Positions 1-5,937 of a stretch of DNA of 9,715 nt are shown here, one piece after another. The notes under the pieces are model-generated. The model was given only the letters and a program-made list of their open reading frames with translations. It did not search any database and was not told the origin of the DNA. The DNA lies in NCBI GenBank assembly GCA_023394255.1, contig JAEXAZ010000331.1:1-9715 (forward strand), given 5' to 3'. Positions within the stretch are counted from its first letter, which is position 1; the number at the start of each line of letters is the position of its first letter. Made by a program: the position numbers and the translations under genes. The DNA comes from Bacillota bacterium. GTDB lineage: Bacteria; Bacillota; Clostridia; Oscillospirales; Ruminococcaceae.

Positions 1-485
1 ACACTGGACCTACCGGCGACACCGGACCGACCGGCGACACCGGACCAACCGGTGATACCGGGCCAGCTGCGCTTGCTGCGACGGCGACGTCTGGCTTTGC
101 TGCAAACACCTCGGGTGATGTCATCGCGGTCGTGCTTGCCGGGACACCCGTCGCGTTGGCTGACAGTCAGGACTTATCGGCGGATATAACGCCTGATGGC
201 GCGGACACGGTCTTTACGATCGGGCCTGCCGGACGCTATATGATTTCGTACGAAGTTAATATGACTGCTGCCGCGCTGGTTGGTTCCCAGCTGCTGATCA
301 ACGGAACGCCCTCAACGGCTTCGACCGATCAGCCCGTTCTGTCTGTGAGCACGTTAAGCGGAAGTGTCATCGAAACGCTGGCGGCCGGCTCAACGGTCGA
401 GCTGCAGCTCTTTGGGCTTTTGGGCGCGGTAACGTTGGTTCCCGGCGCGGCCGGCGCAACGCTGACCATTGTCCGGCTCGACTGA
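1..485 (+). CDS. Collagen-like repeat surface protein, C-terminal part (5' end outside window)
   Basis: The reading frame is open from the first full codon at base 3 to TGA at 483-485. It begins inside Gly-X-Y collagen triplets (T-G-P-T-G-D-T-G-P, three 18-base units at 12-65), then runs about 140 residues as an Ala/Thr/Val-rich beta-type domain ending in the strand TLTIVRLD. That layout, collagen stalk plus a compact C-terminal domain, matches bacterial collagen-like proteins of the BclA type, whose C-terminal C1q/TNF-like domain trimerises the stalk on the spore or cell surface. The family is recognised from its pattern; the domain match is inferred. A GTG at 132 would give a 117-residue ORF, but it lies inside the domain and is not the real start. 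Thr in GPT triplets is a known O-glycosylation site in BclA, and two glycosyltransferase genes follow directly. No signal peptide can be judged because the N-terminus is missing. Confidence 0.85.
   Translation, partial: TGPTGDTGPTGDTGPTGDTGPAALAATATSGFAANTSGDVIAVVLAGTPVALADSQDLSADITPDGADTVFTIGPAGRYMISYEVNMTAAALVGSQLLINGTPSTASTDQPVLSVSTLSGSVIETLAAGSTVELQLFGLLGAVTLVPGAAGATLTIVRLD
12..65 (+). repeat. Three 18-bp tandem repeats coding for collagen triplets
   Basis: Three near-identical 18-base units, of the form ACCGGCGACACCGGACCG, encode T-G-D-T-G-P. The third copy differs by silent changes (GGT, GAT, GGG). This is the tail of a longer coding repeat cut by the window edge. Such arrays vary in length between strains by slippage or recombination. 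Confidence 0.9.
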
Positions 486-552
486 TCTGCTGTTTGATAG
501 AGGCGGCCTACGGCCGATCGCGCATTTGAACCGATCACCATAAATGAAACAG

Positions 553-609
553 GCGCCGCAAACGGCGCACAAACATCCGGGCACCCGTATCTCATGCGGG
601 CGCCCGGAT
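553..609 (+). other. Two adjacent hairpins between collagen-like gene and first glycosyltransferase
   Basis: The first hairpin has arms GCGCCG (553-558) and CGGCGC (563-568) around a CAAA loop. The second pairs ATCCGGGCACCCG (575-587) with CGGGCGCCCGGAT (597-609): 13 positions with one mismatch and a 9-base loop. No U-tract follows, so this is not a classical intrinsic terminator. It could be a weak terminator, a processing site or an mRNA stabiliser that sets the glycosyltransferase level below that of the collagen-like protein. A smaller hairpin (CGGCC-TAC-GGCCG, 504-516) lies just downstream of the stop codon. Confidence 0.6.
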
Positions 610-648
610 ATATACACGACATTGAGAAAAGGTATGGGATGACTTGAC

Positions 649-1734
649 ATGAACAAGTATAAAATTTGCGTATATGCGATCTGTAAAAATGAAGAACAGT
701 TTGTCGACCGCTGGATGGACGCCGTGAGCGAGGCGGATCTGGTCGTGGTGGCCGACACCGGCTCCGAGGACGCCACAGTGGAACGCCTGCGCGCGCGGGG
801 CGCCGAGGTTTACACGGAAGTAATCCGCCCGTGGCGGTTTGATACCGCCCGCAACAGGGCAATGGACCACATCCCGGACGACGTGGACATCTGCGTCTCC
901 AACGACCTCGATGAGGTGTTCGAGCCGGGCTGGCGGCAAAAGCTTGAAGAGGCGTGGCAGCCGCACCATACCCGCGCGCGTTATCTCTTTACGTGGAGCT
1001 ACCGCGCCGACGGCTCGCCCGACAAGCAGTTCGCCATGGAAAAGATTCACCGCAGGCACGGGTTCCGCTGGGTACACCCGGTGCACGAAGTGCTCGCATA
1101 CAGCGGCCCTGACAGGGAATCAACCGTCTGGGTCAGCGGCATGGTGCTGAACCATCACCCCGACCTGTCCAAGCCGCGGGCGCAGTACCTGCCCCTTCTG
1201 GAACTATCGGCGCGGGAAAACCCCTCCGATGACCGGACGGCCTTCTGGCTGGGCAGGGAGTATATGTACCGCGGGCAGCACGACGCGTGCATCGCCGAAC
1301 TGAAACGCCACCTGTCGCTCCCCACCGCGGCATGGGACGAGGAGCGCTGCGCATCCATGCGCTTTATCGCCAGAAGCTACCAGGCCAAAGGCGATCTGCG
1401 GGAGGCGCGCCTGTGGCTGTTCAGGGCCGTTGCCGAATGCCCGCGCGTGCGGGAGCCGTATCTCCAGCTGGCGCGGCTGGGTTATCTGCAGGGGGACTGG
1501 CCGCTCGTCTATCTGATGGTGGAAAAGGCGCTGGCTATCACCGAAAAATCCGGCAGTTACCTGTTGGAACCGGAGTCGTGGGGATACAGCCTTTATAATT
1601 TCGGGGCTATCAGCGCTTACCGGCTCGGGCTGTACCAGAAGTCGTACAGTTATGCCAAAACGGCCCTCGAACTGGCGCCGAATAACGAACAGCTCAAAAA
1701 AAACCTGGAGCTGATCGCACTGAAACTGACATGA
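649..1734 (+). CDS. Family 2 glycosyltransferase with C-terminal TPR-like helices (first of tandem pair)
   Basis: This 361-residue protein has no signal peptide and is probably cytoplasmic. The N-terminal GT-A fold shows the family 2 start (VYAICKNEE, residues 8-16), a nucleotide-sugar-binding DTGS at 36-39, PWRFDTARN at 61-69 and a DxD-type metal motif N-D-L-D-E at 85-89. From about residue 195 to the end it turns into helical TPR-like repeats (WLGREYMYRGQ, ARSYQAKGDLREA, ISAYRLGLYQKS), which in such fusions often bind peptide or partner protein. The sugar donor and acceptor cannot be read from sequence; by neighbourhood the collagen-like protein just upstream is the likely acceptor. ATG 649 is chosen because the nearby upstream ATG and TTG run into stops; its ribosome binding site is weak (GAGAAAAGG about 16 bases away, or GGGATG closer). 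The downstream gene is a close paralogue, 18 bases on. Confidence 0.88.
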   Translation: MNKYKICVYAICKNEEQFVDRWMDAVSEADLVVVADTGSEDATVERLRARGAEVYTEVIRPWRFDTARNRAMDHIPDDVDICVSNDLDEVFEPGWRQKLEEAWQPHHTRARYLFTWSYRADGSPDKQFAMEKIHRRHGFRWVHPVHEVLAYSGPDRESTVWVSGMVLNHHPDLSKPRAQYLPLLELSARENPSDDRTAFWLGREYMYRGQHDACIAELKRHLSLPTAAWDEERCASMRFIARSYQAKGDLREARLWLFRAVAECPRVREPYLQLARLGYLQGDWPLVYLMVEKALAITEKSGSYLLEPESWGYSLYNFGAISAYRLGLYQKSYSYAKTALELAPNNEQLKKNLELIALKLT

Positions 1735-1752
1735 TGAATTGAGGAAGTCGTT

Positions 1753-2850
1753 ATGAACCGATATAAGGTATACGTTTATGCCATATGCAAAAACGAGGAA
1801 AAATTTGTGGACCGGTGGATGGATTCGATGCGTGAAGCAGATGCCGTGATCGTGACAGACACCGGCTCGGATGACGCAACGGTGGAGCGCCTTCGGGCAC
1901 GCGGGGCCGTGGTGTATGTCGATGTGATCCGGCCGTGGCGGTTCGACGCGGCGCGCAACGCTTCGCTGGACCATGTCCCGGAGGACGCCGATGTCTGCGT
2001 ATGCACCGATCTCGACGAGCTGTTCGAGCCGGGCTGGAGGGAATGCCTGGAGCGCGCCTGGACGCCGGACGCCAAATCGGGGAGGTATCTGTACAACTGG
2101 AGCCTGAAAAAGGACGGCTCGCCCGACGTGCAGATGTATTATTCCAAGGTGCACGCGCGGCGCGGCTTCCGATGGACCTGCCCCGTGCACGAGTACCTGA
2201 GTTACATCGGGGACGGCCCCAGGACGGCCGTCATGATCAACGGCATGGTGCTCAACCACTTCCCGGACCCCGCCAAATCGCGCGGCTCCTACCTGCCCCT
2301 GCTGGAGCTTGCCGTCGAGGAAGATCCGACGGGCGACCGCGTCGCCTACTACCTTGGCAGGGAATATATGTATAAAGGTGAATGGCAGAAATGCATCGAC
2401 ACCCTGAAGCGGCATCTTTCCCTGCCCTCCGCGACGTGGAAGGAGGAGCGCTGCGCATCCATGCGATGGATCGCGAAGGCGTACTACAGCCTTGGCAATA
2501 TCAAAGAGGCATATGCTTGGTATTTCCGGGCAATCGCCGAGATGCCCGCAATGCGCGAGCCCTACGTCGAATGCGCGAAAACCGCCTACCTTACGGCGGA
2601 CTGGCCGATGGTGTTTTTTATGGCGGAGGAAGCGCTGAAGATCAAGGAAAAATCGAAGACCTATGTCAATATGGGGTATGCGTGGGATTACACGCCCCAC
2701 GACCTGGCCGCGATCGCCTCGTACAGACTGGGAATGTATGAGCGCTCGCTCGGACACGCAAAGGCGGCGCTCGAAGCCAGCCCGGACGATGAACGGCTCA
2801 AAAACAACCTGCGGCTGATCGCAGAGAAAGTACCGGGCACAGAAGGCTGA
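1753..2850 (+). CDS. Family 2 glycosyltransferase with C-terminal TPR-like helices (second of tandem pair)
   Basis: This 365-residue paralogue aligns without gaps to the preceding gene over the catalytic part: by hand count 70 of the first 95 residues are identical. It keeps CKNEE (12-16), DTGS (36-39), PWRFDAARN (61-69) and the metal motif T-D-L-D-E at 85-89, so both copies look catalytically competent. The C-terminal half again carries TPR-like helices (YLGREYMYKGEWQKC, AKAYYSLGNIKEAYAW, IASYRLGMYERSLGHA). GAGGA at 1741-1745 is a good ribosome binding site for ATG 1753. Only 18 bases separate it from the first gene, so the two are surely co-transcribed, and a strong terminator follows. The pair arose by tandem duplication. 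Divergence is greater in the C-terminal half, which fits the copies adding successive sugars or recognising different acceptor segments; that is inference. Confidence 0.88.
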   Translation: MNRYKVYVYAICKNEEKFVDRWMDSMREADAVIVTDTGSDDATVERLRARGAVVYVDVIRPWRFDAARNASLDHVPEDADVCVCTDLDELFEPGWRECLERAWTPDAKSGRYLYNWSLKKDGSPDVQMYYSKVHARRGFRWTCPVHEYLSYIGDGPRTAVMINGMVLNHFPDPAKSRGSYLPLLELAVEEDPTGDRVAYYLGREYMYKGEWQKCIDTLKRHLSLPSATWKEERCASMRWIAKAYYSLGNIKEAYAWYFRAIAEMPAMREPYVECAKTAYLTADWPMVFFMAEEALKIKEKSKTYVNMGYAWDYTPHDLAAIASYRLGMYERSLGHAKAALEASPDDERLKNNLRLIAEKVPGTEG

Positions 2851-2862
2851 GAAAGATGATTC

Positions 2863-2905
2863 GCGCGGCGCCATTGTTTTGAATGGCGCCGCGCTTTTTC
2901 CTTTT
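2863..2905 (+). terminator. Intrinsic terminator after the glycosyltransferase pair
   Basis: A perfect 13-bp stem, GCGCGGCGCCATT (2863-2875) with AATGGCGCCGCGC (2882-2894), has a GTTTTG loop and is followed by TTTTTCCTTTT. It ends the surface-protein/glycosyltransferase block 12 bases after the stop codon and separates it from the recombinase unit. Confidence 0.92.
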
Positions 2906-2970
2906 GGACACGCAGAAATGGTTTTGCCGCCGCATATCAATGAAACATAGCCCTGAAGGAGGTATTTGAA

Positions 2971-3120
2971 ATGAACGCACGCAAAATCCCGGTGGAATGC
3001 AGCTTTTCCGACGAAGGGGATGATTTTCGGCTTTTATTGGCTCAGTCATTTCGCTTTTTTCTGGAAAGGGAACTTAAAAATAACAAGTTCAAACTTGATT
3101 TTTCAAAAGCAGTTTATTGA
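2971..3120 (+). CDS. Small 49-residue protein of unknown function upstream of the recombinase
   Basis: This ORF starts at ATG 2971, behind a near-ideal ribosome binding site (AAGGAGG at 2957-2963, spacer 7), and ends with TGA at 3118-3120. The product starts MNARKIPVECSFSDEG, continues with a predicted helix (DFRLLLAQSFRFFLEREL) and ends with a basic/aromatic tail (NNKFKLDFSKAVY). I do not recognise the family. The strong ribosome binding site and the 43-base gap to the recombinase start support a real, co-expressed gene. Small proteins beside large serine recombinases include directionality factors and regulators, so such a role is possible but unproven. Alternatives are a leader peptide for translational coupling or a remnant of a larger gene. 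Confidence 0.65.
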   Translation: MNARKIPVECSFSDEGDDFRLLLAQSFRFFLERELKNNKFKLDFSKAVY

Positions 3121-3149
3121 TCATGGCCATGAAGAATGGCCGCTTATTT

Positions 3150-3156
3150 GAGGAGG
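3150..3156 (+). promoter_or_regulatory. Ribosome binding site that fixes the recombinase start
   Basis: GAGGAGG lies 6 bases before ATG 3163, ideal spacing. The earlier in-frame ATG at 3136 has no such site and would add nine residues ahead of the family's normal N-terminus, so 3163 is preferred. Confidence 0.85.
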
Positions 3157-3162
3157 CTTAAC

Positions 3163-4785
3163 ATGAGCCTCGACATAAGCAATCCAATGGATTATCATGT
3201 GGGGCTGTACATCAGGCTGTCAAAGGAGGATGAAAACGAAGGACAGTCCGAAAGCGTAACCAACCAGCTGTCCCTGCTCACCGCCTTTACGAAAGAGAAT
3301 AAGCTTTGCGTATTTGATACATACATTGACGACGGATGGAGCGGGACCAATTTCGACCGGCCGTCCTTCGAGCGCATGATCGCGGATATCGAGGCAAAAA
3401 AGGTCAATATGGTCATTACCAAAGACCTGTCCCGCCTGGGCCGTGATTATATTCTGACCGGACACTATATGGAGCGGTACTTCCCGGAAAACAGGGTCCG
3501 TTACATTTCCCTGCTGGACGGCATCGATACCGGAATTGAGAGCACCGCCAACGACATTACGCCGTTTCGCGCCATTATGAACGACATGTACGCCAAGGAT
3601 ATTTCAAAAAAGATCAAAAGCGTCAAGCACGACAAACAGCGCAAAGGGCTTTTCATCGGCGGCAAACCTCTTTACGGTTACAAAATGGCGCCGGAGGAAA
3701 AGAACAAAATCGTCATTGATGAAAATGCCGCCCCCATCGTGCGCCGAATCTTCGGAATGGCGCTGGAGGGGCTGTCCTGCCGCCGGATCGCGGCCGCGCT
3801 GAATGCGGAGCGGCTGCCGGCACCCGCAGCCTATGCGGGGCTGACGCCGGGAAGAACCGGCCCGTATTCGGGGATGTGGTCCGGCGAACGGATTTCCAAT
3901 ATGCTTCAAAACGAAACATATATCGGCAACATGGTGCAGGGGCGCTCCAAAAAAATCAGCTATAAATCCAAGAAGTGCGTCCGCCAGCCGCGGGAAAACT
4001 GGATTATCGTGGAGGGCACACATGAACCGCTGATCGGCCGGGAAACCTTCAACAAGGTACAGCAGTTACTCGGCAGCCGCAAGACCACCCGCTCCCGTAC
4101 CTATGATTTTCTGCTGAAAGGCCTTATTTTCTGCCATGAATGCGGCTATCCGCTGGCCGTCCTCAACCGAAAGAACGCCAGAGGGGAGGATTGCCTTTAC
4201 TTTGTCTGCCGAACCTACCAGCGCTTTACTAAAGCCGGGATATGCACCTGCCATTCCATCAAGGAACAAACTGTCACGGAGGCGGTCCTGGAAAAGGTGC
4301 GGGAGGTCTGCGGGCAATATGTGCGGGCCGGGGAACTCATTCCGGCGGCTGAGAAAGCGGTGGAGGAAGCGAGCCGGGCCGACAGCCGCGCATGGAACGC
4401 GGAAACGCTCAAGTCCAAAATTGAAAGCCTGACGGCGCATCTTGACCGGATATACGCGGACCGTCTTTCCGGCATACTGGAAGAGCACGATTTTGAACGC
4501 ATCTATCAGAGAGTCAGACAGGAACGGGCGGCGCTGGAACAAAAGCTGTCCGGGACAGAAACGCCCGTATGTGAACCGGAGAAACGGAAAACGCTGGCCC
4601 GCGCACTGGCAGACCGCTTTATCGACGGCGCATGGTCGAACCGGGAGCTGCTCGTCAGCCTGATTGAACGGGTCGAACTCACCAGGGATAAACGAATCAT
4701 CATCCATTTCCGCTTCCGCCGGCAGGAAGCCGTTTCCGGCGGCCAATCGCTTACAATAGACGATACGAACCGTATCGCGCATTGA
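3163..4785 (+). CDS. Large serine recombinase (TndX/resolvase-invertase type)
   Basis: This 540-residue protein catalyses site-specific DNA integration, excision or inversion through a Ser-DNA intermediate. The N-terminal resolvase domain has LYIRLSKEDE with the likely nucleophile Ser20, DGWSGTNFDRPSF, and the Arg-rich catalytic segment KDLSRLGRDY (87-96). A recombinase domain follows (FIGGKPLYGYKM, then APIVRRIFGMALEGLSCRRIA). A zinc ribbon has Cys324, Cys327, Cys349 and Cys361 or Cys363. A charged coiled-coil region (about 380-470) and a terminal beta segment (LIERVELTRDKRIIIHFRF) complete it. The length suits the TndX group, about 530 residues, and no frameshift is visible, so it is probably functional. 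It follows the 49-residue ORF in the same transcript. No relaxase, integration helper or other mobility gene is near it. It may be the remains of a mobile element, a small self-moving unit, or a resident invertase. Confidence 0.93.
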   Translation: MSLDISNPMDYHVGLYIRLSKEDENEGQSESVTNQLSLLTAFTKENKLCVFDTYIDDGWSGTNFDRPSFERMIADIEAKKVNMVITKDLSRLGRDYILTGHYMERYFPENRVRYISLLDGIDTGIESTANDITPFRAIMNDMYAKDISKKIKSVKHDKQRKGLFIGGKPLYGYKMAPEEKNKIVIDENAAPIVRRIFGMALEGLSCRRIAAALNAERLPAPAAYAGLTPGRTGPYSGMWSGERISNMLQNETYIGNMVQGRSKKISYKSKKCVRQPRENWIIVEGTHEPLIGRETFNKVQQLLGSRKTTRSRTYDFLLKGLIFCHECGYPLAVLNRKNARGEDCLYFVCRTYQRFTKAGICTCHSIKEQTVTEAVLEKVREVCGQYVRAGELIPAAEKAVEEASRADSRAWNAETLKSKIESLTAHLDRIYADRLSGILEEHDFERIYQRVRQERAALEQKLSGTETPVCEPEKRKTLARALADRFIDGAWSNRELLVSLIERVELTRDKRIIIHFRFRRQEAVSGGQSLTIDDTNRIAH

Positions 4786-4819
4786 GAAAAAAGCAATCGG
4801 CACCCTGCGGGCGCGTTTT

Positions 4820-4839
4820 GAAAAAGAAGGGGCTTTTTC
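4820..4839 (+). other. Small hairpin downstream of recombinase
   Basis: GAAAAAG (4820-4826) pairs with CTTTTTC (4833-4839) around AAGGGG. It is a weak, A/T-dominated stem 35 bases after the recombinase stop. It may assist termination, but the stronger structure lies at 4890-4926. Confidence 0.4.
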
Positions 4840-4889
4840 CTGAGCCGGTCAAATTTCTCTTGTGACAGGCACCGGAAAAGGTATATTAT

Positions 4890-4926
4890 AAAAAAGGGCA
4901 GCGGGAATCCCCCACCGCCCTTTTTT
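4890..4926. terminator. Bidirectional terminator between recombinase and HD-domain gene
   Basis: AAAAAAGGGC (4890-4899) and GCCCTTTTTT (4917-4926) form a 10-bp stem, with further partial G-C pairing inside. The A-run on one side and the T-run on the other give a U-tract in either direction. It serves the convergent recombinase (+) and HD-domain gene (-), whose stop is at 5015. Confidence 0.9.
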
Positions 4927-5014
4927 ATATTGACATTACAACCATGAAAAATGTTTTGTGATAAAAAAATGTTGATCGCGGCTGGGGAATTTCACATCCA
5001 TGCCGATATAGTTA

Positions 5015-5671
5015 TTATAGGATTCTTTGTCCATTGATCACAAGTTCAAATTCCAGGCGGAGTTTTTCGGCCGCTTTGCGGCAGAGCAGCATCCGGTCCA
5101 GAAAAATTTCAAAGTAATCCATGACCGGTGAAATTGCCGTATCAATGTGAAGTTCCAGAATTAAGGCGGTTTTTTCTTCATTCAGATAGGTTTTCGCATC
5201 TTCCACCGCATAGTTTACCCGATCGTGGATATCGAACGTGGCCAGATCGCTGTTGCGCACGCGGCTGCGGCGCACATCCGTTTTATCGCCCAGAATCAGG
5301 GCGGCGGACACCTCGTTCACCGGGAAAGCTGTGGATTCGTCATGATTGCCGATTGCGCTGATGATAATGGAAAGCTCCTCCGCGTCCGCCCCCATATTGT
5401 CCAGAATCCGGAAAGCCATCACGGCCCCGCTTTGCGCATGATCCACCCGGTTGATGATATTTCCGATATCATGCATATAGCCCGCTATCCACGCAAGTTC
5501 CGCCAGGCGGTCGTCGTAGCCAAGGTCGGCCAGCAGCTGCCGGGCAAAGCAGGCAACTTTCGTCACATGCGCGAAGCTGTGCTCCGTATAGCCGAGAGCG
5601 GCCAATGCGCGGTCCGCCTGCGCAATATAAATTTTGATCTGTTCATTTGATTGGATTGTTTCTGCCGTCAT
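5015..5671 (-). CDS. HD-domain metal-dependent phosphohydrolase
   Basis: The 218-residue protein is cytoplasmic with no membrane segment. It carries the HD-superfamily ligand set: His35, the His67-Asp68 pair in GYMHDIGN, His78, His110 in GNHDES and Asp129 in GDKTDV. The extra His78 and His110 fit the dinuclear type of HD site used on phosphate esters or nucleotides. The substrate cannot be read from sequence. The C-terminal 70 residues (DRVNYAVEDAKTYLNEEKTA and on) form a conserved-looking mixed domain outside the HD core. ATG 5671 is used because the overlapping upstream ATG meets a stop after two codons; AAAGGAA lies 12 bases upstream, a slightly long spacing. The gene diverges from the acidic secreted-protein gene, with a structured region between that may hold both promoters. 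No regulatory domain is fused to it. Confidence 0.85.
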   Translation of the reverse strand: MTAETIQSNEQIKIYIAQADRALAALGYTEHSFAHVTKVACFARQLLADLGYDDRLAELAWIAGYMHDIGNIINRVDHAQSGAVMAFRILDNMGADAEELSIIISAIGNHDESTAFPVNEVSAALILGDKTDVRRSRVRNSDLATFDIHDRVNYAVEDAKTYLNEEKTALILELHIDTAISPVMDYFEIFLDRMLLCRKAAEKLRLEFELVINGQRIL

Positions 5672-5720
5672 GTAATCATACCGTTCCTTTTGTAATGTAC
5701 TTATTTAATTTTTATATTTT

Positions 5721-5755
5721 ATGATATCACAAGTGCAAAGCACGCGTGGTATCAT
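5721..5755. other. Long inverted repeat in the divergent intergenic region (first of three)
   Basis: ATGATATCAC (5721-5730) pairs with GTGGTATCAT (5746-5755), all ten positions counting one G-U. The inner part GTGC-AAA-GCAC (5733-5743) extends the stem beyond a 2x2 internal loop. In the direction of the HD-domain gene it sits in the 5' untranslated region and is followed by an A/T-rich stretch, so it could work as an attenuator or an operator. Function is unknown. Confidence 0.6.
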
Positions 5756-5760
5756 TGGCC

Positions 5761-5800
5761 ATCAGGGCGGGAGCGGGCTTTGCATGTGCATCGCCCTGGT
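5761..5800. other. Inverted repeat in the divergent intergenic region (second of three)
   Basis: ATCAGGGCG (5761-5769) pairs with CGCCCTGGT (5792-5800), with one G-T position, around a 22-base loop that itself contains TGCATGTGCA. A competing pairing joins TGCAAAGC (5734-5741) to GCTTTGCA (5777-5784), so the first and second elements could switch folds if transcribed together. Confidence 0.45.
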
Positions 5801-5806
5801 CATAAT

Positions 5807-5841
5807 ATGGTATAATAGCCGCTTTGCGGTTATTATACCAT
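5807..5841. promoter_or_regulatory. 16-bp inverted repeat with an extended -10-like element in each arm (face-to-face promoters or operator)
   Basis: ATGGTATAATAGCCGC (5807-5822) and GCGGTTATTATACCAT (5826-5841) are inverted copies differing at one position, with a TTT spacer. Each arm contains TGGTATAAT, a match to the extended -10 consensus TGnTATAAT. The plus-strand copy would start RNA near 5823, about 115 bases before the secreted-protein gene. The minus-strand copy would start near 5825, running to the HD-domain gene. Neither has a convincing -35 box, as extended -10 promoters often lack one. The symmetry would also suit a dimeric repressor. Promoter activity is inferred. Confidence 0.5.
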
Positions 5842-5926
5842 GATCTCTCTTAAAAAAATATCCGATAGAAATATGAATGAAGTAAAATTGGATAATTATA
5901 GCACTCAATAAAAAAGAGTATGGAAG

Positions 5927-5934
5927 GAAGGAGA
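5927..5934 (+). promoter_or_regulatory. Ribosome binding site that fixes the secreted-protein start
   Basis: GAAGGAGA lies a few bases before ATG 5938. The earlier in-frame ATG at 5920 has no comparable site and would add six residues in front of a normal signal peptide n-region, so 5938 is preferred. Confidence 0.7.
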
Positions 5935-5937
5935 CCC

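Noticed and set aside
12..65. Possible CRISPR-like short repeat array at the window start
   Set aside because: The units are contiguous 18-mers without spacers and encode in-frame collagen triplets, so they are coding repeats.
1204..2940. 578-codon open frame on the minus strand across the glycosyltransferase pair
   Set aside because: It is the antisense shadow of two G+C-rich paralogous genes. It has no ribosome binding site logic, its composition is rich in Arg, Pro, His and Val, and the forward frames carry clear glycosyltransferase motifs.
3136..3162. Earlier ATG giving a nine-residue longer recombinase
   Set aside because: It lacks a ribosome binding site; GAGGAGG at 3150-3156 clearly serves ATG 3163.
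4066..4803. 245-codon minus-strand open frame over the recombinase
   Set aside because: It is antisense to the zinc-ribbon and coiled-coil part of a well-supported recombinase, with no recognisable domain.
4860..4889. Promoter-like pair TTGTGA ... TATTAT with 18-base spacing
   Set aside because: It would start RNA inside the bidirectional terminator at 4890-4926 with no gene downstream on that strand; probably chance in an A/T-rich gap.
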